A stretch of DNA of 34,080 bases from Ilumatobacteraceae bacterium (lineage in GTDB: Bacteria; Actinomycetota; Acidimicrobiia; Acidimicrobiales; Ilumatobacteraceae), in contig SHUT01000016.1 in assembly GCA_009691255.1 (NCBI GenBank), forward strand, positions 1-34,080, in the 5' to 3' direction. The position numbers and the translations under genes are program-made. Every line of letters begins with the position of its first letter. The first letter of the stretch is position 1. The notes under the pieces are model-generated. The model made no database searches. It was not told the origin of the DNA and saw only the letters and a program-made list of their open reading frames with translations. Positions 8,302 through 16,075 of this stretch are shown here, piece by piece.

Positions 8302-9303
8302 TTACTCCAACACTCGAGCCAAGGCTTCTGGTATCTCTGATGGTCCACCTATTAAAGTCAATCGTGCACCAACTGAACTAGACAAGAGGCGTGCTTCATC
8401 AGCATCTTGTTCTGGAGCAATGATGACAAGTTCTTCTAGGCTTCGTGCTGCTGCTTCGACATCGCCTTCGACTGTGGCTCGACAATCACTTAACAGCACA
8501 GCCACGCGTCGTCCGGCGCGCGAGCGCGATAACTGCTGATTCGCCACGATCAATGCGCCCGCAAGGTCAGTTGTGCCAAAACCCCGAAGCGTAAGAACAT
8601 CGTTCACTACTGCATCACTCGATTTTTCAATATCCTGGGATTTTGCAATCACAATATCTTTTCCAAAAGCGAGCACACTGTAATCACTCGGCGCTCTGCA
8701 CGCTACGGCAGCGGCGGCAATGGCGGCAGTTGCAAGTGGTTTTCCGCCCATTGATCCGCTTCGATCAACTATCAAACACAGCGCAACACCAGGCTTTGAC
8801 CATCCGCGTACGCGCAAACGATCTGGGTCTGGAGCTACGCCGTGTCGCAACTCATTCAGCGCATCAAGACTGGCATCAATATCAAGATCACCAGCATCTG
8901 GTTGATATGGCTGCTCGGTCATGCGACCAACTCCACGCGGCTTCGTGGGGCCACTTCGACCAAGATCAAGCATGAGTCGACCAGCTAATCGCCGCGCGAG
9001 CTCTCTCAACTTTGGATCAGTCGCAGCAGTCAGATCAGCAATCATGCCAAGCGTCTCATCTGGGTTACTTTGCATCGCTTCGTCGACTGCAAGTTCATCG
9101 AGTTGACCAACTTCTGGCGACACCTGAGCAAAGTTTTGATGTCGTGCAAGTTCACGACGAGATGTCGTCTGTCGGCCTGCTTGGGCAACCGCCTCATCGG
9201 CGGCTTGACCTTCTTTGCTTAGTGGGAGTTGGTGGCCCCGCTCGGGGCTCCAACTTTTCCCGCGGTGTTTTCTCCGTCCGCACGACCAAACACGTCTTGC
9301 CAA
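8302..9303 (-). CDS. VWA-domain protein, partner of MoxR
   Basis: The C-terminal half is a von Willebrand factor A domain with an intact MIDAS: LIVDRSGSMGG (DxSxS), a threonine/aspartate loop (GFGTTDLAGAL) and LLSDCRATVEGD. The N-terminal half is helical and charged, with LTAATDPKLRELARRLAGRLMLDLGR and GDLDIDASLDALNELR. This is the usual form of the VWA partner encoded next to MoxR ATPases, thought to recruit or release substrates for metal-dependent assembly. The longest frame uses a TTG at 9303 inside moxR, an 85-bp overlap. The true start may be nearer 9220, but no ATG or GTG is found there, so the N-terminus is uncertain. Last gene of the ADH-ADH-MoxR-VWA operon. Confidence 0.82.
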   Translation of the reverse strand: MARRVWSCGRRKHRGKSWSPERGHQLPLSKEGQAADEAVAQAGRQTTSRRELARHQNFAQVSPEVGQLDELAVDEAMQSNPDETLGMIADLTAATDPKLRELARRLAGRLMLDLGRSGPTKPRGVGRMTEQPYQPDAGDLDIDASLDALNELRHGVAPDPDRLRVRGWSKPGVALCLIVDRSGSMGGKPLATAAIAAAAVACRAPSDYSVLAFGKDIVIAKSQDIEKSSDAVVNDVLTLRGFGTTDLAGALIVANQQLSRSRAGRRVAVLLSDCRATVEGDVEAAARSLEELVIIAPEQDADEARLLSSSVGARLTLIGGPSEIPEALARVLE

Positions 9304-10142
9304 ATCTCGGTCACGATTTCTTCAGATGTTCGATTACAACCTTCTCGCACGCGAACACGCCCACTCAATGCCACGAGCGCGGCATCAAGCGAAACGCTCG
9401 GTTGAGAGGCTTCTTGATCGCGAAGTTCTGCCAACGATTGCGCCACGAGCACAGTATCGACTGCTCCACGCACAGATGAACCGACCCGTAGATCTGGATG
9501 TACTCGTGTACGCCGAACAACTTCGACAACACCATCGATCCAAGTTGTGTTTAAGTTTCCGCGGGTTATTTTGCGTTCAACGATTTCTTTTTCTTCTTCT
9601 GATATTTGGTATCCCATTGACACGCGACACACGCGGTCATACACCGCTGCAGAAATTCGAGCAGTTCCGACAGCATCAAATGGATTCATTGCCGCAACTA
9701 ATCGAAAACCACTTGTTGCCACTACGGGAGCCAAGCGAGGTACATGGATTTCGCCTTCACTCATAACAGTAATTAAAACATTGAGAGTTTCTTCTGGGAT
9801 GCGATTGATTTCTTCGACATAGAGCAACGATCCATCACGCAATGCCGTCACGAGTGGGCCATCAACAAACACCTCAGGGTCATACCCTTGAGTCATCACT
9901 CGAGCCGGGTCAAAGTGCCCAACTAATCGCGCGGGAGTAAGTTCGGCATTACCCTCCACAAATTCAAATCCAATACCTAGTCCACTTGCGACTGCACGCA
10001 ACACCGTGGACTTACCTGTTCCGGGAGGACCCTCTAGCAATACATGTCGATCCGCAGCGAGTGCGGCCAATACAAGCTCGAGTTCGCGTCTCCGACCGAC
10101 GACTTGCGTGCAGAGTTGGTCAAGTAGTTGTCTACTAGCCAT
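9219..10142 (-). CDS. MoxR-family AAA+ ATPase
   Basis: This 307-residue AAA+ protein has Walker A GPPGTGKST (residues 38-46), Walker B LLYVEEINR, a sensor-1 region FRLVAAMNPFD and arginine-finger/sensor-2 features (RVCRVSMGY, HPDLRVGSSVRGAVD). MoxR ATPases act with VWA proteins as chaperones inserting metals or cofactors or assembling enzyme complexes; the founding member was linked to methanol dehydrogenase maturation. The ATG overlaps the end of the upstream alcohol dehydrogenase by 8 nt, indicating translational coupling. The position directly after two alcohol dehydrogenases suggests it serves one or both; that is inference. Confidence 0.9.
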   Translation of the reverse strand: MASRQLLDQLCTQVVGRRRELELVLAALAADRHVLLEGPPGTGKSTVLRAVASGLGIGFEFVEGNAELTPARLVGHFDPARVMTQGYDPEVFVDGPLVTALRDGSLLYVEEINRIPEETLNVLITVMSEGEIHVPRLAPVVATSGFRLVAAMNPFDAVGTARISAAVYDRVCRVSMGYQISEEEKEIVERKITRGNLNTTWIDGVVEVVRRTRVHPDLRVGSSVRGAVDTVLVAQSLAELRDQEASQPSVSLDAALVALSGRVRVREGCNRTSEEIVTEIWQDVFGRADGENTAGKVGAPSGATNSH

Positions 10143-11286
10143 ACACGATCACGCCACGAAGATTCTCGCCGTCGCGCATCGCTCGATATCCCTCGTTAAT
10201 TTGTTCAATACTGTATGTCTTTGTAATGAGCTCATCTAATTTGAGCTGACCAGCACGGTACATATCAAGAAGTGCTGGAATATCAGCCCGTGGGTTAAGG
10301 CTGCCAAAGATGGTTCCTTTGATTTCTTTGTTCCACATCGCAAGCTGGAAAAGATTGATACTTGCAGTGCTGTCCATCATTGGAGAAATGGCAGTGACCA
10401 CAACGGTGCCGCCCTTGCCCGCAAGGGTCATGCCCGACTCCATCATCTCTCCACGCAAAACACCCGGAGTCATGATGACTCTGTCTGCCATTTGACCCCA
10501 TGTCATTTCCATCACTGCAGGAATCGCTTCTTCCATCGAAGAAAACGTGTGTGTTGCCCCAAACTCCATTGCCTTCTCGCGTTTGAATTCGACGGGATCA
10601 ATCGCAATAATTCGAGTCGCACCTGCCATGCGTGCGCCTTGAACAGCGTTCATGCCGATGCCACCGATTCCGACAACGACGACTGTGTCTCCGGCTTGAG
10701 TTCCGGCGCGACTTGTTGCTGAGCCCCATCCCGTCGCCACGCCACAAGACACCAGAGCGACACATTCAAACGGAATATCTTGTTCAACTTTGATCACAGA
10801 GTCTTCAGCAACACATGAGTATTCGCTAAATGTTCCCAACTTGGCCATCAACGTCACAGGCTTGTCTCCGCGTGCAAAGTGACGGTGTGTTCCGTCTGTA
10901 ATCATTCCGCCAATAAATGTTTGGGCACCAGCATCGCACAGGTTTTGACGACCAGTGCTGCAATAACGACAGCGACCACAACTCGGTACAAAACTCGCAG
11001 ATACATGGTCTCCGACTTTGACGCTCGTAACACCTAGACCAACCTCTATAACAACGCCGGCACCCTCATGACCCCCGATGATGGGAAAGAAGTCTTCGAT
11101 ACCCATAAACGCCCATGCCTCTTTGGGTGGAACCAAGTCACCTGTCACTAGATGCTCATCACTGTGACACAAACCTGCGGCTCTCCATTGCACCAAGACT
11201 TCTTTGGCCTTCGGAGCATGAACATCGATCTCTTCAACGCTCCACTCTTGATTGAGTCCCCACAACACTGCTGCTTTTGATTTCAT
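10135..11286 (-). CDS. Zinc alcohol dehydrogenase, NDMA-dependent/mycofactocin-associated type (paralogue 1)
   Basis: This 383-residue zinc-dependent medium-chain dehydrogenase has a catalytic zinc site at C40 and H73-E74 (GGHEGAG), structural zinc cysteines at 103, 106, 109 and 117, and a Rossmann fold VVVVGIGGIGMNAVQGARMAGA. The beginning (MKSKAAVLWGLNQEWSVEEI) and ending (YRAMRDGENLRGVIVYG) fit the NDMA-dependent alcohol dehydrogenase group, whose members hold NAD(H) tightly and need mycofactocin to recycle it. Compared with its neighbour it carries about 12 extra residues (52-67, VPPKEAWAFMGIEDFF) just before the zinc-binding GGHEG. A strong ribosome-binding site (AGGAAAAGGA) precedes the ATG. 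The preceding ADH stop lies 54 bp upstream. Confidence 0.9.
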   Translation of the reverse strand: MKSKAAVLWGLNQEWSVEEIDVHAPKAKEVLVQWRAAGLCHSDEHLVTGDLVPPKEAWAFMGIEDFFPIIGGHEGAGVVIEVGLGVTSVKVGDHVSASFVPSCGRCRYCSTGRQNLCDAGAQTFIGGMITDGTHRHFARGDKPVTLMAKLGTFSEYSCVAEDSVIKVEQDIPFECVALVSCGVATGWGSATSRAGTQAGDTVVVVGIGGIGMNAVQGARMAGATRIIAIDPVEFKREKAMEFGATHTFSSMEEAIPAVMEMTWGQMADRVIMTPGVLRGEMMESGMTLAGKGGTVVVTAISPMMDSTASINLFQLAMWNKEIKGTIFGSLNPRADIPALLDMYRAGQLKLDELITKTYSIEQINEGYRAMRDGENLRGVIVYG

Positions 11287-11340
11287 ATCTTTCGTCCTTT
11301 TCCTCGATGATTATTCTTTGTAGTTAATTCGTTGTGACTG

Positions 11341-12453
11341 TCAGTCCAAAACTAAAACGCCACGAATGTTTTTGCCGTCGCGCATTGCCTGGTAACCCTC
11401 GTTGACTTCTTCAAGTGGATACCGTTTAGTAATCAGGCCATCTAGATCAAGTTGACCGGCACGGTACAAACCAATCAGTTTGGGAATATCAGAGCGCGGA
11501 TTGCCAGAACCAAACAACGAGCCCACGACCTGCTTCTCCATCAGTGTGAGATCTAACAAGTTCATTGTTGCGCTCATCTCAAATGCGGGGTGAATATTGG
11601 TAACGACGACGCGTCCACGCTTTGCAGTCAGTGCCATCGCTTCTGCCATGAGTGCACCATTACCCACGCCCATTGTCATGATGACTTTGTTGGCCATGGT
11701 TCCCCATGTGATGTCTTGCAACAATGGCAATGCTTCTGTCATCGAAGCGGCAGTGTGTGTCGCACCAAGTTCCATCGCTTTTTCACGCTTGAATTCGACA
11801 GGATCAATTGCCACGATGCGCTTTGCACCCGCAAGTTTTGCTCCTTGAATTGCATTCGCGCCAATACCACCAATACCAACAACTGCCACGGTGTCGCCAG
11901 GTCGCGTTTCGGCGGCATACACGGCGCTTCCCCAACCCGTTACAACACCACATCCGAGCAGACATGCGCGGTCGAGCGGAATATCGTTGTCGATCTTGAT
12001 GCACGATGCTTCGTTCACCACAGTGTGGTTGGCAAATGTTCCTAGCAAACACATTGTGCCTAGATCTTGGCCTTTGGCATGATGGCGCGACCCACCATCA
12101 GTAATCTGTCGACCTGTTCCCATGAGGGCTCCCAGGTCACACAGGTTTTGGTGTCCACGTGAACAACTCGCACATTTTCCGCACGATGGAATAAATCCAA
12201 AGACCACATGATCCCCGATGGCAAGCCAACTCACGCCGGCTCCTACTTCTTGCACTACGCCCGCACCCTCATGACCCCCGATGATGGGTAGACCAAAGGG
12301 CAAGTCACCGGTCACGAGGTGTTCGTCACTGTGGCACATGCCCGATGCGGCAATTTTAACCAGCACTTCGCCAGGGCCTGGCGGGTCAAGTTCGATCTCT
12401 TCGACGCTCCATGGCGTATTTAGTTCCCACAGGATTGCTGCCTTGGTCTTCAT
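11341..12453 (-). CDS. Zinc alcohol dehydrogenase, NDMA-dependent/mycofactocin-associated type (paralogue 2)
   Basis: This 370-residue paralogue of the next gene shares its layout throughout: MKTKAAILWELNTPWSVEEI at the start, catalytic zinc residues C40, H61 and E62, structural cysteines at 91, 94, 97 and 105, and the Rossmann segment VAVVGIGGIGANAIQGAKLAGA. It lacks the insertion seen in paralogue 1. This type oxidises primary alcohols with non-exchangeable NAD(H), which mycofactocin is thought to reoxidise. First gene of the operon, preceded by GGGGGAA 3 nt before the ATG, and divergent from mftA across 156 bp. That arrangement is strong context for being a mycofactocin client; substrate unknown. 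Confidence 0.9.
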   Translation of the reverse strand: MKTKAAILWELNTPWSVEEIELDPPGPGEVLVKIAASGMCHSDEHLVTGDLPFGLPIIGGHEGAGVVQEVGAGVSWLAIGDHVVFGFIPSCGKCASCSRGHQNLCDLGALMGTGRQITDGGSRHHAKGQDLGTMCLLGTFANHTVVNEASCIKIDNDIPLDRACLLGCGVVTGWGSAVYAAETRPGDTVAVVGIGGIGANAIQGAKLAGAKRIVAIDPVEFKREKAMELGATHTAASMTEALPLLQDITWGTMANKVIMTMGVGNGALMAEAMALTAKRGRVVVTNIHPAFEMSATMNLLDLTLMEKQVVGSLFGSGNPRSDIPKLIGLYRAGQLDLDGLITKRYPLEEVNEGYQAMRDGKNIRGVLVLD

Positions 12454-12609
12454 TGATTCCCCCGATGCTTGTTAACACTTATTATTTACGCTGAGCCCTG
12501 CGCTCTTATCCCTCACCCTGACATTACCTAAAAATCTGCCCGACCTTCTATTGGTGCCATGTCACGGGACAGACTTTCCAGCATGGTGCTCATTGAGTAC
12601 GCTCAAGGT
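12454..12609. promoter_or_regulatory. Divergent promoter region between the ADH operon and the mycofactocin operon
   Basis: On the plus strand TTTCCA (12575-12580), a 17-nt spacer and TACGCT (12598-12603) form a plausible -35/-10 pair, with the mftA ATG 6 nt after the -10. On the minus strand an AT-rich stretch around 12472-12492 lies upstream of the GGGGGAA ribosome-binding site of the first ADH. I see no strong inverted repeat that would be an obvious regulator site, and no TetR-type mftR gene adjoins. Confidence 0.5.
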
Positions 12610-12759
12610 ATGCAAACTCCCCCCACTCCAGAAACCGACTCCTCTCCAGAAATCTCCCCCCATGGCTCTGCACACCCAGAATCAGCCGTCATCGTAGCCC
12701 TTGAAGAAGAGCTCCTGATTGAGGAAATCTCGATCGACGGCATGTGTGGCGTCTACTAA
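12610..12759 (+). CDS. mftA: Mycofactocin precursor peptide MftA
   Basis: This 49-residue peptide ends exactly in IDGMCGVY, the invariant C-terminus of mycofactocin precursors. The final Val-Tyr dipeptide is decarboxylated and cross-linked by MftC and later released to become the redox core. The remainder is acidic (ALEEELLIEEIS, a typical leader helix bound by MftB) after a Pro/Ser/Thr/Glu-rich N-terminus. In-frame ATGs exist at 12559 and 12583, but only the ATG at 12610 has a -10 box (TACGCT) at the 6-nt distance seen for leaderless starts in this window, giving the usual precursor size. mftB starts 21 bp downstream. Confidence 0.93.
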   Translation: MQTPPTPETDSSPEISPHGSAHPESAVIVALEEELLIEEISIDGMCGVY

Positions 12760-12780
12760 AGATCGTTTGCACTCCCTAAC

Positions 12781-13047
12781 ATGACAATCACCATCGACTC
12801 TGCGTGCGAGCTTGACCCCCGTGTCTCGCTACGACCAGAACCATTTGGTGCACTTGCATACCACTACGGAAACAGAAGGCTTGTTTTTTTGCGCCATCCT
12901 GATGTTGTGTCAGTGGTCAAGGCATTAGGCGAGCATGCATCAGTGCGCGAAGCACTTGTAGCCAACTCTGTTCTGGAAGCCAGGTGGCCTGCGTTTGTAT
13001 CGGCAATTGATTCACTCTTGACATCGGAGATCGTCCGTGTCCGTTAG
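12781..13047 (+). CDS. mftB: Mycofactocin precursor-binding chaperone MftB
   Basis: This 88-residue protein contains the conserved MftB block LDPRVSLRPEPFGALAYHYGNRRLVFLRHPDVVSVV (given here only to name its position, residues 12-47). It is a PqqD-like peptide-recognition fold that binds the MftA leader and presents the C-terminus to MftC. The order directly after mftA and the 11-nt overlap with mftC are those of known clusters. No Shine-Dalgarno precedes the ATG, so translation probably depends on coupling to mftA. Confidence 0.92.
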   Translation: MTITIDSACELDPRVSLRPEPFGALAYHYGNRRLVFLRHPDVVSVVKALGEHASVREALVANSVLEARWPAFVSAIDSLLTSEIVRVR

Positions 13048-14167
13048 TCCACTCATCGCCGAACTCAAGCAAGGTCTTGACGCCCCCATCTGTTTGACAT
13101 GGGAGCTTACATACGCCTGCAACTTGTCATGCATTCACTGCCTTAGCAGTAGCGGACAACGTGACCCCAATGAGTTGACAACAGCGCAGGCAAAAGCGGT
13201 GCTTGACGAGTTGCGTGATCTTCAGGTGTTCTACATCAACATTGGTGGTGGCGAGCCAATGATCCGTCGCGATTTTTTTGAAATTCTTGAACACTCAAGT
13301 AAAAATGGAATAGGTGTCAAGTTTTCCACGAACGGTGCTTTCATTGATGCCGAAAAAGCACGCCGTCTTGCGGCGATGGATTACCTCGATATTCAAATCA
13401 GCCTCGATGGTGTTGATGCCAATACAAATGATGCAGTACGCGGAATAGGTTCGTACAACATTGCGCGACGGGCAATGGACAATCTTGCAGCAGCAAATTT
13501 TGGTCCGTTTAAGATCTCTGTTGTCATGACTCGGCACAACGTGTCACAACTTGATCAATTTAAAGCTCTCGCTGACTCATACGGAGCGCAACTGCGCATC
13601 ACGCGGCTGCGCCCCGCCGGTCGCGGTGCCGACACATGGAACGACTTGCATCCGACCAACGAACAACAGAGAGAAATCTACAACTGGCTGATGTCGCATG
13701 GCGACAATGTCCTTACGGGTGATTCGTTCTTTCATCTCAATGCACTTGGTCCAGCGTTGCCTGGACTCAATATGTGTGGCGCCGGTCGAGTTGTATGCCT
13801 CATCGATCCAGTCGGTGATGTTTACGCATGCCCCTTTGTTATTCATGAAGAATTCAAAGCGGGAAGCGCCCTTGATGCTGGTGGTTTTACCAAGGTGTGG
13901 CGCGAATCCGCATTGTTTACAGAACTTCGAGAGCCCCAAAGTGCCGGAGCATGTGCATCGTGTGGTTCATACGATGCATGTCAAGGTGGTTGTATGGCGG
14001 CAAAGTTTTTTACAGGCCTGCCACTTGATGGGCCTGATCCCGAATGCGTCAAAGGACACGGAGAAAACTCGCTCTTGGCGGTGCCGATTTTGCTCATGCC
14101 CCGACCCACGCCTGACCACAGTAAACCGACATTGATCAAGTTGCACCAACCGGCCGTGAAAGTCTGA
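13037..14167 (+). CDS. mftC: Mycofactocin radical SAM maturase MftC
   Basis: This 376-residue radical SAM/SPASM protein has the SAM cluster motif C28-N-L-S-C32-I-H-C35, followed by a glycine-rich SAM-binding strand (INIGGGEPMIRRDF) and a C-terminal SPASM region with cysteines in MCGAGRVVC, VYACPF and CASCGSYDACQGGC for auxiliary iron-sulfur clusters. In the known pathway MftC oxidatively decarboxylates the C-terminal Tyr of MftA and then forms a carbon-carbon bond with Val. The GTG start at 13037 overlaps mftB, and plsY starts 1 nt after the stop. All the residues I expect for activity are present. Confidence 0.95.
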   Translation: MSVSPLIAELKQGLDAPICLTWELTYACNLSCIHCLSSSGQRDPNELTTAQAKAVLDELRDLQVFYINIGGGEPMIRRDFFEILEHSSKNGIGVKFSTNGAFIDAEKARRLAAMDYLDIQISLDGVDANTNDAVRGIGSYNIARRAMDNLAAANFGPFKISVVMTRHNVSQLDQFKALADSYGAQLRITRLRPAGRGADTWNDLHPTNEQQREIYNWLMSHGDNVLTGDSFFHLNALGPALPGLNMCGAGRVVCLIDPVGDVYACPFVIHEEFKAGSALDAGGFTKVWRESALFTELREPQSAGACASCGSYDACQGGCMAAKFFTGLPLDGPDPECVKGHGENSLLAVPILLMPRPTPDHSKPTLIKLHQPAVKV

Positions 14168-14168
14168 G

Positions 14169-14771
14169 ATGTTTGCCACCACGATCGCAGTCGTCGTGAT
14201 GTTTTTGTTCTCGTACTTTCTTGGCACATTCCCGAGCGCAATTATGGTGGCCAAGAGCAAGGGCCTTGACATTATGCAAATCGGCTCGGGCAACCCTGGC
14301 GCCAGCAACATTGCGCGCGCCATGGGCTGGAAATATGGCGCAGCCGTTTTTATTATGGATGCGGGCAAGGGATCAATTGCCACGCTGATCGGAATCTCCG
14401 TATCAGATCGTCGGCTTGGTTATGTCTGCGGAGCGGCTGCAATTCTCGGACACATGTTTCCGGTGCAACGCAAATTCAAAGGCGGCAAAGGTGTTGCAAC
14501 TGGAGCAGGAATTATTTTTGTGATGTATTTCTTCGTGATGCTATTGCTTGCAGTGATGTGGGTGGTGTCGCTCAAACTGACAAAAAAGGCGTCTATCGGC
14601 TCAATAGTGCTCTTGCCGTTGCTTCCGATTCTCTTCGCCGTGGCAGGCGCGCCAGCATGGGAGATATGGACAACTATCGGGCTCGGAGTCATCATCGAGA
14701 TTCGCCACACTACCAACATCAAGCGACTGCTCTCTGGAAGTGAGCCACCTCTTGGTGGAGCATCTTCGTAA
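14169..14771 (+). CDS. plsY: PlsY-like glycerol-3-phosphate acyltransferase inside the mycofactocin operon
   Basis: This 200-residue polytopic membrane protein carries the PlsY motifs: FLGTFPSAIMVAKSKGLDIMQIGSG begins the first (residues 14 onward), then SGNPGASNIARAMG, DAGKGSIATLIG, and later GHMFPVQRKFKGGKGVATGAG. PlsY uses acyl-phosphate to acylate glycerol-3-phosphate at the inner membrane. The gene begins 1 nt after mftC stops and is followed 9 bp later by dedA, so it is certainly co-transcribed with the mycofactocin genes. Whether it is the housekeeping PlsY that merely rides in this operon or a variant acting on a mycofactocin intermediate cannot be told from sequence. Confidence 0.9.
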   Translation: MFATTIAVVVMFLFSYFLGTFPSAIMVAKSKGLDIMQIGSGNPGASNIARAMGWKYGAAVFIMDAGKGSIATLIGISVSDRRLGYVCGAAAILGHMFPVQRKFKGGKGVATGAGIIFVMYFFVMLLLAVMWVVSLKLTKKASIGSIVLLPLLPILFAVAGAPAWEIWTTIGLGVIIEIRHTTNIKRLLSGSEPPLGGASS

Positions 14772-14780
14772 CCAAACAAC

Positions 14781-15407
14781 ATGTTTTCTATTCTTGATAC
14801 TTTTTTCAATTGGCTTGAAGAATTTTCTTCATCTCCATCTTTTTACTTAGTGATATTTGGTATTGCAATTACAGACTCCATAATCCCAATTGTGCCCAGC
14901 GAAACAATGGTCATCATCGCTGGGGTAAGTGCCGGCAGTGGGCAACTCTTCTTGCCCCTAGTCATCATTGCTGCCGCTGGTGGCGCATTTGTCGGAGACA
15001 ACCTGAGCTATCTCATTGGTCGTTCTGCGTCAGCACTAATCACTCGACACTACGAGCGCAAAGAAAAAGGGCGCAAGAGGCTGGAGTGGGCTCACGCTCA
15101 GGTTCGTGAGCGAGGTGGACTACTTTTGGTCACTGCCCGATTTATTCCAGGAGGTCGCACCATCGTCACCATGTCTTGTGGAATCACTAATCAAACTCAT
15201 CGCTGGTTCGCCCAATGGGTTCTGTTGGCTGGCGCTATTTGGGCAACATACGCTTCTTTGCTCGGTTATATAGGTGGTAAGACTTTCGGCGACAATCACA
15301 CCCTTGCATTCTTGGTGGCATTTGGCCTTGCACTCTCAGCCACCATTGTTATTGAGTTTATTCGCGCCGTGCGCAAGAGGCGTTCAAGCAGCCCTAACCT
15401 GCACTGA
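14781..15407 (+). CDS. DedA-family membrane protein inside the mycofactocin operon
   Basis: This 208-residue membrane protein shows the DedA/VTT pattern: an acidic re-entrant-loop motif PIVPSETMVIIAG, GGAFVGDNLSYLIGRSAS, and the second re-entrant motif with the conserved arginines, ARFIPGGRTIVTMSCG, followed by the helical hairpin WVLLAGAIWATYASLLGYIGG. DedA proteins are proton-driven transporters or scramblases linked to lipid-carrier recycling and phospholipid flipping. Its stop overlaps the mftE start (TGATG), tying it into the operon. Its link to mycofactocin is positional only. Confidence 0.88.
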   Translation: MFSILDTFFNWLEEFSSSPSFYLVIFGIAITDSIIPIVPSETMVIIAGVSAGSGQLFLPLVIIAAAGGAFVGDNLSYLIGRSASALITRHYERKEKGRKRLEWAHAQVRERGGLLLVTARFIPGGRTIVTMSCGITNQTHRWFAQWVLLAGAIWATYASLLGYIGGKTFGDNHTLAFLVAFGLALSATIVIEFIRAVRKRRSSSPNLH

Positions 15408-16075
15408 TGACGCTCGAAGCGCACCCAGTGCTCGTTCTTCCGATCGGTGCATACGAACAGCACGGAGCCCACCTGCCCCTCGATACCGATACGCGCATTG
15501 CCACTGCCATCGCCCAACTTGCTCTTCTTCGTTGCCAATCAAGCGATTTTGTTCTTGCACCAGCGCTACCAATTTCCGCCAGTGACGAACATCAAGGATT
15601 CAATGGCACTCTGAGCGCCGGAACACACGCCACCCAAGAGTTTCTCGTGGCTGTGTGTCGATCTGCAACATGGAGTCGCGGTGTCGTACTGGTCAATGGC
15701 CATGGCGGCAATGCAGATGCACTTCAATCTGTGCACTACGCGCTTGACGACGAGCGCATCACTCATGCAATCTGGTCTGTGACCGGGGCAGCAATCACCG
15801 ATACACATGCTGGTCATTTTGAGACATCAATCATGTTGCATCTTTTCCCTGAGTTGGTGCAACGCGATACCGCAACGATTGGCAACACCACCGCGCTTGA
15901 TCAACTCATGCCCACCATGCGAAAAGATGGTCTCCGTGCTGTATCTCTGACGGGTGTTCTTGGCGACCCAACTACCGCTACAGCAGTAGATGGTGGCGTA
16001 TTTGTCGAACAGAATGTTTTATCGCTTACACAAGTTTTGCGGCATTGCGCATCAACTTGGAATTCGTCTTCATGA
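15407..16075 (+). CDS. mftE: Mycofactocin peptidase MftE (creatininase family)
   Basis: This 222-residue creatininase-fold metallopeptidase has metal-binding landmarks GAYEQHGAHLPLDTDT (E17, H19, H22, D26/D28), LVNGHGGNAD and AGHFETS. In known pathways MftE cleaves MftC-processed MftA near its end, liberating the cyclised Val-Tyr-derived core (AHDP). The start codon ATG shares a base with the dedA stop, and the stop overlaps the mftF start (ATGA), so it is tightly coupled on both sides. The family usually has about 230-250 residues, so the length is normal to slightly short. Confidence 0.92.
   Translation: MTLEAHPVLVLPIGAYEQHGAHLPLDTDTRIATAIAQLALLRCQSSDFVLAPALPISASDEHQGFNGTLSAGTHATQEFLVAVCRSATWSRGVVLVNGHGGNADALQSVHYALDDERITHAIWSVTGAAITDTHAGHFETSIMLHLFPELVQRDTATIGNTTALDQLMPTMRKDGLRAVSLTGVLGDPTTATAVDGGVFVEQNVLSLTQVLRHCASTWNSSS

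Noticed and set aside
12559-12609. N-terminal extension of MftA from the ATG at 12559
   Set aside because: It overlaps the inferred promoter, lacks a ribosome-binding site and makes the precursor unusually long.
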